Origin: Skermanella pratensis
GTDB lineage: Bacteria > Pseudomonadota > Alphaproteobacteria > Azospirillales > Azospirillaceae
Assembly (NCBI RefSeq): GCF_008843145.1
Contig: NZ_CP030265.1
Span: forward strand, 2,032,001-2,096,000
Length of the DNA: 64,000 nt
Direction of reading: 5' to 3'
Numbering within the stretch: position 1 is the first letter of the stretch; each line of letters opens with the position of its first letter. The position numbers were made by a program, and so were the translations under genes. Below are positions 40,712-49,736 of the stretch, in pieces. Below the pieces are notes generated by a model, which searched no databases, had not been told where the DNA came from, and saw only the letters and a list, made by a program, of their open reading frames with translations.

Positions 40712-42249
40712 GGCGCCACCTCCTGATCCCGGTCGAGCAGCCGGTCGTATCCCGTCAGGCACGGCATCGGACGGTCGTAGCGTGTGAGTTCGCCGACTTC
40801 AGCCATCTCCGGCGCCGGACGCTGCTGTCCGGCACAGGTCAGCAGGTAGCGGATCGCCGCACCGTCCGAACATCCCAGCTTCACGGCGGTGTCCACGGCC
40901 TGACGCACCGCGTCGTGCCCGAACTCCCTGGCGAGCTGGATGACTGCTATCATGGCCCGCGTGCCGTGCTGGCGCCCCTGGCGGTCAATCAGCCGCTGCC
41001 ACAGAACATCGAAGCTCGCCGGCCACCGTCCCGCCCGCCGCCACTGCTCCAACGCCGTGGATCCCGCCAAAGCACCGGGTTTGCGCTCGAGTACATCGAG
41101 ATAGTGCTCCAGATCCAGGATCTGCTGGCATCTTGAATAGCATCGTTCATGACGGGCGACACACCGGCCGTCATGCCAGACTTCCAGATGGGCCGGATAG
41201 ACTTTCACCTGCACCGTGGTCCCGGGACGCACCGGCGTCGAATAGGCGTTGGTCCTGACCCTGACGCAGCCGCCGCCATCAACGATGGGAAAGCTGATCT
41301 CGGCCAGATCGAACTCCTCTGCCGGCAGGGCCAGCAGATGATTGCGCTCTTCCGCCATGGCTTGCCCGACCTGCTGGCTGCGCCCATCGATCAGCCGCCC
41401 TTCATCCTCCCGGCAGCGCATCAGCAGCAGCTCGTTCAGCACTTCGAGGCTGGCCGCCTTGGGAACCGGAACCCAGTGATTGCGCCGGAAGTAGCCGTTC
41501 TCACCCTCGACGCCGCCTTTCTCGTGACCGGCACCGGGCGTGCAGAAGTCCGCCTCGAAGTGCCAGTGCGAGCGCAGGGCGATGAAGCGTTCGGTTTCCT
41601 CGCGCAGCCTCCCGCGCAGCACCTTGCGCACCGCGCTGGTCAGATTGTCGTAGCGCAGCAGCCTGAAGACGCCGCCAAAGTGCCGGAAGGCGAGTTCGTG
41701 GCCTTCCAGAAAGGCCTGCTGGGTGGCGCTCCGGTAAGCCCGGTGGAAAACGCCGCCACCGGCCATCGAGCGCATGCAGAAAACCTGAAGCTTTGTGAGA
41801 TCCCCGGCCAGTTCGGCATAGGCTTCGTACCAATCCACCTGGCCTTCGCCGCCCCACTGGTAGGACTGCGCCACGTAGGTTTCCCGGATCAGCAGCCCGA
41901 GTGACCGTTTACGGTCGCGAACGTAATTGCGGACCGTCGATTCCGCGACCGCGTGGCCCGGCATCTCCGCCAGGATGCGGCGATAAATCCGACGCGCCGT
42001 ATGGCGCTGCTTGCGCGGAGCCTGCCGGTCCGCCTCCAGAATGCCGTCGATGAACCCTTCGACCGCTCCCAGCACCGGCCTGGGCCGTTGGCGGTATGTG
42101 CGAACCGGAGGAAGCGCGCTGTTCACCGCCTGGCGCACAAGCCGGCGGTGGACACCAAACTTCCGGGCGACACCCTTGATCGTTCCAATCCCGAATTCAT
42201 ACTCGCGCCGCAACTGCTCGAATAGCTCCACCTTCGATCTCCTGTCCAC
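40708..42249 (-). CDS. istA: IS21 transposase IstA
   Basis: A 513-aa protein with an N-terminal HTH ([22 protein letters not shown]) and an rve-type DDE core: [12 protein letters not shown] (D), YDNLTSAV (D) and [12 protein letters not shown] (E). C-terminal beta-barrel and helical parts follow. It is full length for the family and looks intact. Confidence 0.92.
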   Translation of the reverse strand: MDRRSKVELFEQLRREYEFGIGTIKGVARKFGVHRRLVRQAVNSALPPVRTYRQRPRPVLGAVEGFIDGILEADRQAPRKQRHTARRIYRRILAEMPGHAVAESTVRNYVRDRKRSLGLLIRETYVAQSYQWGGEGQVDWYEAYAELAGDLTKLQVFCMRSMAGGGVFHRAYRSATQQAFLEGHELAFRHFGGVFRLLRYDNLTSAVRKVLRGRLREETERFIALRSHWHFEADFCTPGAGHEKGGVEGENGYFRRNHWVPVPKAASLEVLNELLLMRCREDEGRLIDGRSQQVGQAMAEERNHLLALPAEEFDLAEISFPIVDGGGCVRVRTNAYSTPVRPGTTVQVKVYPAHLEVWHDGRCVARHERCYSRCQQILDLEHYLDVLERKPGALAGSTALEQWRRAGRWPASFDVLWQRLIDRQGRQHGTRAMIAVIQLAREFGHDAVRQAVDTAVKLGCSDGAAIRYLLTCAGQQRPAPEMAEVGELTRYDRPMPCLTGYDRLLDRDQEVAP

Positions 42250-42554
42250 CCCGCCTCTCCCGCTTGTTCAGCAGAAGGATGGGACGCCTCGACAAAAGGG
42301 GGGCCGAATTTCGTCAGCAAAGTGGGCCGTCATCCGATAGCAAACTCAATGGCTATGCTGCTATAGGCAGACTTAACTTTGCCACCGCTACGCCTGAGCA
42401 ATGACCAGCGGACATACCCGCTGAGTTTGGATATGGAAAGCCATGGGAACCATCACCTTCTTGATCAAGGCGAATGATCCAGTGTACAACCTCTACACTC
42501 AATGTAAGCCTCCATGACATACCAGGGAGGTTCGTTAGGCAGCACGGGGTACTG

Positions 42555-43553
42555 ATGCGGAAATATCACGCGACATTCGCAAATTTCATTTGTCGATTCG
42601 GGATCAAAGGGGTTTTACTTGACTATGCTGCTGAGATTGTTCTCCCTGCCTTATCTGACGAAAGTCTTGTCCGAACATTCGGGCCGCATACCTCGTATTT
42701 TATAAAAAACTACAAGCTTACACGATTGGGCGAGCCTGACGCTCCAGTGCTTATTGCATCCGGGAGATTTATCAAAAATACTGTCCTTAGGCGAACTCAG
42801 ATATACGATCCATCAAGAGGTTTGGTGCCGGACAGTCAGACACTCGAGTCTGCTCCGTCTGCGTTTTTTGCGTTAATCCTCAACAATCATCGACTTGTCT
42901 ACTTCCCAGAAACTCCGCATGCTCCTGATATTCCGACATTTGAGGCAACAGTCAAAAAATTTATTTCGGAAAAATATCGAGGGTTCATCGACAAATTGTA
43001 TAAAGAGCAAGCTCATAACTTGCAGAAGATTACGAAGACACAACTACGAAAGCAACATGCTCCGCCAACTCTGAACATAATTCCACTTACCAACGAAGCA
43101 AGTATAGAAGAGTTTATCCAAAAATTTTCTAAATTACAACAAATTGAATTCGAGCTTGTTAAGCCCAATCAAGAGTTTGATGGGCATGAAATTTGGCAGG
43201 AGCTTAAACAATATAACGAAAGGCTTGAGCCAGACAAAACTTTTGTCCGTACTGAACGTGCAGAAGGATTTGATCATAAGGAGGCCATAAAACAAATCAA
43301 CGATGCGGCAGCTTCAGGGAACCAAAGAGTACGACTGAAAGGCATCGATGCGGATAGGAACCGTTTGGAGGGTAACAATGAAAGCTTCCGTGTCTCGACT
43401 AAAATCACAGAGGTGCCTGACACTCAAGATGGCTTAGTTGCGAGATTGTATCAAGCTTTCACTAATCTTTTGACTTCTGGTGCAATCCGCATAGGCTCTC
43501 CTGCCGAAGACGTAACCTCGAAGATCCAGGAATTAGAGGCTGATCTTGGGTAA
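42555..43553 (+). CDS. AT-rich cargo protein, possible RexA-like sensor
   Basis: A 332-aa soluble protein. I do not recognise it by direct family similarity. It has the segment SAPSAFFALILNNHRLVYFPETPHAPDIPTFEATVKKFI, whose layout (strand, turn, strand, Y/F-x-P, helix) recalls the RexA motif around FARTVFGPTTSDLTDFL, and a charged C-terminal half. The base composition is far more AT-rich than the surroundings, so it is foreign here. The next gene starts 12 bp later and encodes a 4-TM protein. I took ATG 42555 (MRKYHATFANF); an in-frame ATG exists at 42474. Confidence 0.65.
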   Translation: MRKYHATFANFICRFGIKGVLLDYAAEIVLPALSDESLVRTFGPHTSYFIKNYKLTRLGEPDAPVLIASGRFIKNTVLRRTQIYDPSRGLVPDSQTLESAPSAFFALILNNHRLVYFPETPHAPDIPTFEATVKKFISEKYRGFIDKLYKEQAHNLQKITKTQLRKQHAPPTLNIIPLTNEASIEEFIQKFSKLQQIEFELVKPNQEFDGHEIWQELKQYNERLEPDKTFVRTERAEGFDHKEAIKQINDAAASGNQRVRLKGIDADRNRLEGNNESFRVSTKITEVPDTQDGLVARLYQAFTNLLTSGAIRIGSPAEDVTSKIQELEADLG

Positions 43554-43565
43554 GAACACAGAAGA

Positions 43566-44207
43566 TTGGCGGGGGATTTATTCGCAGAGCGTAGCTTCCT
43601 CAAGCTAATTCTAGCAGCGTGGAGGGTAACCAGCAACAAGAGAGAGATCGCTCTTGTTGTATTGACATTCTTCTTTTTGTCACTGGGTGGATATTGCGGA
43701 GACGTTTTTGTCCTCGAGAGTAGAGGACTGGCAGATGGAGCAGTGACTGTTCTTCGGAACTGGTCATCTATGGGATTGTCATTTTCGACTGCAATGCTCG
43801 CGTTTATAATTGCTGGATTCACGATTTTTGCAACCGTTACTAAGGTGACCTTGTTTGAGAGGTTAGCGGTGTTACGTCAACCCGGAACCAATATCAACAG
43901 GCTCAAATATATATTCTTCACGTTTATGATGACTTTTTGGCATTTTCTAATATTTATATTCATATGTTACATCATATCATTCATTTTTTCCGAGAATTCT
44001 GTTGCTACCAATCTACTCGGGTGGTGGCTCAAAGACACTCCTGTGATTAGAGGATTATTGATTTACTTTGCTCTCGGCGTAGTAGGAACATATATGCTTA
44101 TTCTGATAATCGAGATCAAGTCCTTTATCTGGAATATCTATCAAGCGACTCTTCTTTCAATAGCCCATGAGTCATTAATCATAGAAAAACCGGAAAATGG
44201 AAAGTAA
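43566..44207 (+). CDS. Four-helix membrane protein, partner of the preceding gene (RexB-like layout)
   Basis: A 213-aa protein with four hydrophobic helices: IALVVLTFFFLSLGGYCG (about 30), SFSTAMLAFIIAGFTIFA (about 77), FTFMMTFWHFLIFIFICY (about 122) and LLIYFALGVVGTYMLILI (about 172), then a short cytoplasmic tail. RexB of phage lambda is also a 4-TM protein encoded directly after a soluble sensor, but no sequence identity is claimed. The start is TTG at 43566; no earlier ATG exists. It shares the AT-rich composition of its partner. Confidence 0.65.
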   Translation: MAGDLFAERSFLKLILAAWRVTSNKREIALVVLTFFFLSLGGYCGDVFVLESRGLADGAVTVLRNWSSMGLSFSTAMLAFIIAGFTIFATVTKVTLFERLAVLRQPGTNINRLKYIFFTFMMTFWHFLIFIFICYIISFIFSENSVATNLLGWWLKDTPVIRGLLIYFALGVVGTYMLILIIEIKSFIWNIYQATLLSIAHESLIIEKPENGK

Positions 44208-44288
44208 CAATGCTAATCGGGAATTCCGATCAAATTACAGAGAGAGAGCTTTTTGTTTGTCAATGTTCCTCATAGTCTTTTGTTTCGC

Positions 44289-44690
44289 CGATTGGCCCTC
44301 CTGCTGGGTCTCTATACGGCCCAGCAGGAAGGTGACCTGCTCCGGCTCCGGTGGTCACATACGATGGTCACCGCATCAGCCTGACCCAGGATAAGATTGC
44401 TCAGGCCGTCAGCGTTCTAGTGATGAGCCCGCTCAAGGATGTTCTGGATGCCCACCCGCGTGAAGATGCCCAATGTCCTCCTGAACCACCGGGGTCACCC
44501 TTTCAAGCGACGTCGGTTCGAGGAGCGGTGGACAGCCACCATGGCGGAGGCGGGCCTGACAGGATTGCGGTTCCAGGATCTCCGCCGCACAGCGATGACC
44601 CGCATGGGCGAGGCCAGCGTCACCGAGACCGAGATGGCTGCTGTCAGCGGCCACAGCATCGACCGGTCGCGGCAGATTCTCTAGAGATAC
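44289..44690 (+). pseudogene. Tyrosine recombinase remnant (right arm)
   Basis: Same remnant as 39250-39680, inverted: RLALLLGLYTAQQEGDLLRLRW, LRFQDLRRTAMTRMG and SGHSIDRSRQIL then the same TAG stop. Both copies share the same inactivating stop and frameshift, so the duplication came after inactivation or the arms were homogenised. Confidence 0.75.
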
Positions 44691-44738
44691 GTGATCACCA
44701 CGACGCTGATATCCATGGTTATTATCCTGCTTGCCTAG
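44289..44738. repeat. Large inverted repeat, right arm (first part)
   Basis: Reverse complement of 39231-39680. Ends at CTAG (44735-44738), the target site of the IS1182 element. Confidence 0.85.
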
Positions 44739-46348
44739 CAGCCTGTCGGACTGGGATTTTCGGTCGAGCACTTGAGTGCAGGTTCGCCGCCGGAAGGTAC
44801 TGAAGACGCCGTCGGGACGGTGATGCTGTCCTCGAAACCGTCGGCATCGACCTGCCGCAGTCCGCGTCTGCACCGTGGGCGGCCCTTAGCCCGGTTATCC
44901 CGCCGTCATCCGGCCGGACTCAGGACAAACATCCGCTTCAGGTTCCAGGCCATGGTCACGAGGTTCCACTCGCCGCGAACCTTATCGAGCCCGCGCAGCA
45001 GGAACTGGCGGAATCCCAGCACGGACTTGATGATGCCGAACACCGGTTCCGGGGTGTGTTTGCGCTGGGCGTAAAGCTTCCTGCCCTCCAGCGTCTTCAG
45101 GCGGTGGGCCATGGCCTCGACCGCTGTCGCATCGTCCGGTGCGGATGGCGCCTCGGCAAAGCGCTCGCTCAAGGAGGGATGGTGGGCCTCGCGGCCCAGC
45201 GCGATCAGCGGCGCGATGCCGGCCGTCTGGCAAGTCTCCACATTGGGCGCGCTGAAATAGCCGGTGTCAGCCAGCAGGGTCTCGGGCTTGCCCAGATCCT
45301 CGGGCAGGGCGGCAAGTTTGTCCAGCATCGGCGCGAGCTGCCGCTTGTCGTTGGGAGCCTGGACGACGTCAGCCGCGACCACCAGCAGGCTGCCCGCCGC
45401 CACCACGGCCTGGGCGTTGTAGCACTGCTCGAAGCCGCCGCCCGCCACCGGCATGATGCGCGATTGCTCGTCCGTCAGATTGATCTGGTCGGTCGGCAGG
45501 GGACCTTCGACCGGCGGCTGGGGCGGCTTGCCCCGGGGCTTCCGACCAGTCGCCGCAGCCTTGGCGTCACGCGCCGCAAGCCTGGCTTCATGGTCGGCTT
45601 GCTCGCGTTCGAAGCGTTCCTTGGCCCGTGCTTCAATCTTGGCCCGCGCCTCGGCGAGCTTTGCCAGCCGCTCCTCGCGGCGCGCCAGTTCATCGGGGAT
45701 CGACAGGCCGTCGGGCAGGTCCGAGCGGTCCGCCGCCTCGGCCTTGGCCAGCAACTCGGCCACCTCGGCCTTCAGCTGCGCCTCGATCTTGCCGGCATGC
45801 TCATACGACAGCGCGCTGTGCCGGCTGGCATTGGCGTGGATCTTGGTGCCGTCGAGCGCCATCGTGCCCATCTTGAGCACGCCCATCTCGCGCGCCACCT
45901 CCAGCACCTGGACGAACAATCCCTCGATCTCTTGGAGAAACCGTCGCCGGAACGCCGCGATCGTGTCGTGATCCGGATGCTGGTTCGCCGCGATGAAACG
46001 GAAGGCCACCGAGTCATAGCTCGCCCGCTCCAGCTTGCGGCTCGAGAACACGCCGGTCGCATAGCCATAAACCAGGATACCCAGCAGCAGCGACGGCGGG
46101 TACGACGCCGAGCCCGAGCCGCGGTAGCTCCCCCTCATCACGCTCAAATCCAACCCGTCGATCACCTCCACCACAAAGCGGGCCAGATGCTTCTCCGGCA
46201 GCCATTCGTCAACCGACGGCGGCAGAAGGAACCCGGTCTGGCGGTCGATCGGCCGGAAATTGCTCATGGGGGAAAGATCCTGGAGAAGCGGTCGAAACGT
46301 GCCCTGATTCTATCAGACCCGCCTCAAGGCGTTAAGTCCGACAGGCTG
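44739..46348. mobile_element. IS1182-family insertion sequence with CTAG target duplication
   Basis: 14-bp terminal inverted repeats CAGCCTGTCGGACT at both ends and a 4-bp duplication CTAG (44735-44738 and 46349-46352). The left inverted-repeat arm keeps the uninterrupted site GCCTAGTGTGCC (reverse complement around 39226-39237), proving the insertion point. Confidence 0.93.
44906..46267 (-). CDS. IS1182-family transposase
   Basis: A 453-aa protein: FRPIDRQTGFLLPPSVDEWLPEKHLARFV (DUF772-type start), ALDGTKIHANAS (catalytic D), ETLLADTGYFSAPN (second D), and a C-terminal FGIIKSVLGFRQFLLRGLDKVRGEW (E region). Full length and uninterrupted, in an element with perfect ends, so it is probably active or recently so. 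Confidence 0.92.
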   Translation of the reverse strand: MSNFRPIDRQTGFLLPPSVDEWLPEKHLARFVVEVIDGLDLSVMRGSYRGSGSASYPPSLLLGILVYGYATGVFSSRKLERASYDSVAFRFIAANQHPDHDTIAAFRRRFLQEIEGLFVQVLEVAREMGVLKMGTMALDGTKIHANASRHSALSYEHAGKIEAQLKAEVAELLAKAEAADRSDLPDGLSIPDELARREERLAKLAEARAKIEARAKERFEREQADHEARLAARDAKAAATGRKPRGKPPQPPVEGPLPTDQINLTDEQSRIMPVAGGGFEQCYNAQAVVAAGSLLVVAADVVQAPNDKRQLAPMLDKLAALPEDLGKPETLLADTGYFSAPNVETCQTAGIAPLIALGREAHHPSLSERFAEAPSAPDDATAVEAMAHRLKTLEGRKLYAQRKHTPEPVFGIIKSVLGFRQFLLRGLDKVRGEWNLVTMAWNLKRMFVLSPAG

Positions 46349-46410
46349 CTAGTGTGCCGACTTGACCTTGGCTGACAATGCCGAGAACCACTGACCAACC
46401 CGCCGCCATC

Positions 46411-46428
46411 TTCCAAAATATTTTGGAA
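46411..46428. promoter_or_regulatory. 18-bp perfect palindrome near the attachment site
   Basis: TTCCAAAATATTTTGGAA, also in the left arm at 39155-39172. The position about 45 bp from the tRNA fragment fits a recombinase or directionality-factor binding site; function is inferred. Confidence 0.45.
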
Positions 46429-46470
46429 AATCAAAGCGTTCGTCCAAGTTCCCGGCATCAGTCGGAGACA

Positions 46471-46514
46471 TCATAATCCTTGTGTCGGGGGTTCAAATCC
46501 CTCCTCCGCTACCA
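46471..46514 (+). other. 3' half of a CAT-anticodon tRNA (attachment site), right copy
   Basis: Identical to 39069-39112, inverted. The anticodon loop, T-arm, acceptor 3' strand and CCA are present; the 5' half is absent. The integrase stop lies 68 bp downstream, the normal arrangement for an element integrated at a tRNA 3' end. Confidence 0.75.
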
Positions 46515-46517
46515 GTT

Positions 46518-46555
46518 AAAACCCCTGCCAAGTCAAGCACTTGGCAGGGGTTTTT
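46518..46555. terminator. Bidirectional rho-independent terminator
   Basis: AAAACCCCTGCCAAG...CTTGGCAGGGGTTTTT after the tRNA fragment. Related in form but not in sequence to the one at 39029. Confidence 0.75.
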
Positions 46556-46581
46556 CGTTTGGCGGGCCATTCGTCCGGCGA

Positions 46582-47604
46582 TCAATCCGCGTTCCCTGTG
46601 CCGACCTTTGTACCGGGGCGGATCACCGCATGCAGGTCGTCGACTCTGAGGAAGGCGTAGGCCCTTTCGGTCATGGCAACCGACTTGTGCCCCAACCACT
46701 TGCTGACCCGGTATAGGTCCATACCGTAGTCCTGTAGGAGGCGGCAGCCACAGGTCCGGCGGAGATCATGCCATCGAAGATCGCTTATCCCAGCCCGCGT
46801 AGCGGCCCCATCCAGTCCACGAGTTAGCCTGAGGTACCGTGATCCATCTGGTTTGCAGAACACGTAGGGCGAGGTCAGATGTCGTGGCTGCTGTGCCAAG
46901 ATCTGTGCGGCCTGAGCGGTGAGGGGGACCACTCTTGGATTGCTGGTCTTAGTTTTGGTGAGAGTGAGTTCGTGACGCCGCTGGTTGACCTGTGACCACT
47001 CCAGAGACAGTTGCTCCTCCAGGCGAAGACCGGTTTCGATAGCGAACCAGACCATCGGCTTGAGATAAGACCCTGCCGCAACGAGAAGCCGTTCCTGCTC
47101 CTCATGGCTGAGGTAGCGTCTTCGAGGGTCTCCTTCCTTCAAGAGTCGCCGGTCCAGGGTCCGGATCGGATTTGCATCAACCCACTCCCATGAGATAGCG
47201 AGTTGCAGCATCGATGAGAGGCAAGCCAGGTCGCGTCTGATTGTTGATGGCGATATGCCCTGTTTTCTCCGGAAGCTGACATAGGCTAGGATCTTCGTCT
47301 TCGTGACCTCATCCAGATAGGCCCCGACGAAGTGCGGGTTCAACATCTTTAGGCTGAAGAGGTATCGGCGGGCAGCTAGAGGTTTGAGCGATGGAAGGTG
47401 CTCGCCGATAAATCGCTCGACAGCCTCATTAAAGGTGTGACGGGGACGGCCGCCTCGGTCCAGTCGTCGGCGTTCCTCAACCAGTTGAGCAAGATACTGC
47501 TGAGCCACAGCTTTCGACGAGGTTCGGGCTGACCTTCGGACCTCCTGTCCGTGCCATGTGAACCGGACCCACCATGTCCGCCCCCGCTTGTAAACCGCTG
47601 CCAC
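46582..47604 (-). CDS. Tyrosine site-specific integrase at the tRNA site
   Basis: A 340-aa protein. A short N-terminal arm domain (YKRGRTWWVRFTWHGQEV), core-binding domain, then catalytic residues: R in ETGLRLEEQLSLEW, DLRR in RWHDLRRTCG (D replaces the usual H of HxxR, also common), H in WLGHKSVAMTE and Y in ERAYAFL. The GTG start at 47604 has GGAGG 6 bp upstream; the longer frame to 47682 is unsupported. It points toward the tRNA fragment, so it is the likely integrase of the island that extends to the right. Confidence 0.9.
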   Translation of the reverse strand: MAAVYKRGRTWWVRFTWHGQEVRRSARTSSKAVAQQYLAQLVEERRRLDRGGRPRHTFNEAVERFIGEHLPSLKPLAARRYLFSLKMLNPHFVGAYLDEVTKTKILAYVSFRRKQGISPSTIRRDLACLSSMLQLAISWEWVDANPIRTLDRRLLKEGDPRRRYLSHEEQERLLVAAGSYLKPMVWFAIETGLRLEEQLSLEWSQVNQRRHELTLTKTKTSNPRVVPLTAQAAQILAQQPRHLTSPYVFCKPDGSRYLRLTRGLDGAATRAGISDLRWHDLRRTCGCRLLQDYGMDLYRVSKWLGHKSVAMTERAYAFLRVDDLHAVIRPGTKVGTGNAD

Positions 47605-47936
47605 GTAGATCCTCCTGCACCGGCAAATCCAGTTGTCCATGCAGGACGGTCCCATAGACCGAGCCGCTGTCAATCTGACCACTGGTTCCGCTTTGGATCG
47701 GCTCTAGAACATACCAATCGGAGTCCGGTTTGGTGGAGCCGAGGAGGGACATGGGACGGCCTCTGTCGGAAGGGATGGCTTCCGGTATTATCCAACGTCA
47801 GCCACATTGTGCCAATGAATGTCGTCGCTGGATTCCTGACGACCTGGTACGGGCTGATTCGTCATGTTCACCATGGTTGATAGTCGGGTGGTCGAGGGTC
47901 TGAACAATGTCGCCAGACCCCGATCCCATGCCTGCT
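47605..47936. other. Gap without supported gene
   Basis: About 330 bp between integrase start and the next minus-strand stop. Only promoter-type content expected; nothing specific seen. Confidence 0.3.
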
Positions 47937-48317
47937 TCAGGCATTCCACCGCTTGACGACGTGTGAGCCCCAATAATTGGCTTGTCGCGGCGTCATGTCC
48001 TCTCCGCGGCGGAGCCGCTGACAAGCCTCCACCAATTCGTCATGGACAACGACAGGCAGCTTTCTCACGGCGAGGGAAAAGCCAATGATGCTCGCAAAAC
48101 GCCCCTGGTCGCTCGCCTTTAGCCAAGCGTTCCACCATCGGCAAGCATCCTCCTGCTCCGGCGACAGATCATGTCCCCGCATCAGGGCAGCGAGGCAGCT
48201 TGCGAGAAGATCGCCAGTTCGGTCGTCCATCTCGGGGAAGAGCTTGAAGATCTTGCGGATATGGCGGATCTGCTCCTGCCGGAGGACCCAGGCCGCACGC
48301 GGGTTGGATATGGTCAT
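47937..48317 (-). CDS. Hypothetical protein (126 aa)
   Basis: Family not recognised. ATG at 48317 has GGAG 8 bp upstream. The protein is helical (IRHIRKIFKLFPEMDDRTGDLLASCLAALMRG; DELVEACQRLRRGEDMTPRQANYW) without membrane segments. It lies directly inside the integrase end of the island, where small regulators and anti-defence genes are frequent. Confidence 0.5.
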   Translation of the reverse strand: MTISNPRAAWVLRQEQIRHIRKIFKLFPEMDDRTGDLLASCLAALMRGHDLSPEQEDACRWWNAWLKASDQGRFASIIGFSLAVRKLPVVVHDELVEACQRLRRGEDMTPRQANYWGSHVVKRWNA

Positions 48318-48515
48318 TGTTGGCTCCTTCGTATTGCTGTCTATGCCGACAATGCGAAGACACGGACGGGAAAAGCAAATTGTCAGTGATGAAGAATGAG
48401 AAAGACGGAAGGCCTGACCTCGTGTCGGCCCTAGTCCCAAAAAATCACTGAGGTATGTATCTGAGATTTGCGTTTCCGATCCTGGATCAGTTTTTGTGTC
48501 AGCATCTGATGCCGC

Positions 48516-49622
48516 ATGAGACTGATCCCGATGTCCCGATCTTTTACCTATCAACCGCCCAGTGCTCTCCCTGATCTATACGACGAGGACGAAGAACTTG
48601 CCCCATGGCAGGTGGACCAACCTGCCCGAGAGGCGGCATGTGCCGATCCGACTCCTGCTGACCAAGCCCGGCTTGTCTCCGCCCTTGACTCGGAGGTGAA
48701 ACTTGTCTCCTCCCTTGTCCCGTACGGGAGGAGACAACCGCTTCGCTCCGAGACGAGCGGAGACACGGCGGAGCCGTGTCGTACGGGAGGAGACAACGAT
48801 TCCTCTCCACAGACGAGCGGAGACAACTCGCTCCGGCCTGGGCCGTCGCTCGTCTCTCCCGAAACCGAGGCTCGGCTCGCCGAGCAGGCTAGGCTCGTCG
48901 CTCACTATGACCGGGTCCGGTCCGGTCAGTTCAAGCTCGACCTCGACTTCGTCCTGCTCCACCTCAACCGGAAGGGATTCCACCCCGGTAAACCACGCAG
49001 GGGCCGCGACGGGACGCAGTACCCGTCAGCGGCTCCGTCTGACTGGAGCAGGTTCTTCGCCCGGCTCAAGCTGAACGGCGAGCACTGGAAAGTGAACCTT
49101 GCCCCGCCGGAGATCTGGGCACTCCAGTATGACGCTCCGGTGGGCAAGCGGCGGAGCCGCATTGCCGGCCCGGTCGCCCATTACCGCCAGATCATCGAGG
49201 CTTACCTCGGGCAGACCGACCCGAACGTGCCTCCGCACGAAGGGCGAGTCTGGCTTGGCTTGCTATGGCGAGACAAGCCGGGCGATCCGGGGTTCAGCCG
49301 GGGACCGCGTTATCGCGACAGCGATATGACCTGGGTCGTGGTCCACACGAACGATGACCTGAAGCCCGTCACGCTGGAGGTCGGCTGTGCCCTTCCGTCT
49401 TGGCATGACGATGCAACCGGCGATCCCGGCGTCTTCGAAATGGTGTCTCTGGTCGAGCGTGAGACCAAGCGTCAGATCAGGCAGGACAAGGCGGGCCAGA
49501 CCGCAGATCGGGATCGCCTCCTGAAGTGGGTCTGGTTCAAGCGGGGCTATGTCATGACGCCGGAGGACAAGGCCGCGGTATCGCCGAGGGCCAACGGCGT
49601 GGTAGAGGTCGGCCAGGACTGA
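48516..49622 (+). CDS. Hypothetical island protein with a repeat-rich N-terminal part
   Basis: A 368-aa protein of unknown family. Residues 55-110 are low-complexity and encoded by direct and inverted GGAGACAA repeats. Residues 130-360 look globular: FKLDLDFVLLHLNRKGFHPG, APSDWSRFFARLKLNGEHWKVNLAPPEIW, MTWVVVHTNDDL and LLKWVWFKRGYVMTPEDK. No catalytic motif is seen. The start is uncertain (ATG 48516 or 48531), without a clear ribosome site. Confidence 0.5.
   Translation: MRLIPMSRSFTYQPPSALPDLYDEDEELAPWQVDQPAREAACADPTPADQARLVSALDSEVKLVSSLVPYGRRQPLRSETSGDTAEPCRTGGDNDSSPQTSGDNSLRPGPSLVSPETEARLAEQARLVAHYDRVRSGQFKLDLDFVLLHLNRKGFHPGKPRRGRDGTQYPSAAPSDWSRFFARLKLNGEHWKVNLAPPEIWALQYDAPVGKRRSRIAGPVAHYRQIIEAYLGQTDPNVPPHEGRVWLGLLWRDKPGDPGFSRGPRYRDSDMTWVVVHTNDDLKPVTLEVGCALPSWHDDATGDPGVFEMVSLVERETKRQIRQDKAGQTADRDRLLKWVWFKRGYVMTPEDKAAVSPRANGVVEVGQD
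48672..48830. repeat. Cluster of GGAGACAA / TTGTCTCC repeats inside a coding frame
   Basis: Forward copies near 48731, 48787 and 48820 and inverted copies near 48673 and 48704, with CGTACGGGAGGAGACAA occurring twice. The reading frame passes through all of them. Confidence 0.6.
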
Positions 49623-49736
49623 CCCAGAGGTCATAGGAAAGGCCGGCGTGTTCGGCTTCAGGACGCCCATGGCGGAACCGTGCTCCACACAAGGAGGTGG
49701 CCGGCGTCAACGCCATCAACGTCGTGGTGGTCATGA

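Larger units (their letters stand above)
39781..42329. mobile_element. IS21-family insertion sequence
   Basis: Ends carry the inverted repeat CGGCCCACTTTGCTGAC (39781-39797 and reverse complement at 42313-42329). It encodes istA and istB. No target duplication was recognised. Confidence 0.85.
46353..46520. repeat. Large inverted repeat, right arm (second part)
   Basis: Continues the arm beyond the IS1182; reverse complement of about 39063-39230. Carries the tRNA fragment and the palindrome. Confidence 0.85.

Noticed and set aside
45056-46375. 439-codon plus-strand frame opposite the IS1182 transposase
   Set aside because: Antisense shadow of a well-defined transposase.
46471-46514. Complete tRNA gene
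   Set aside because: Only the 3' half folds; the sequence upstream of the CAT loop cannot form the anticodon, D or acceptor stems.
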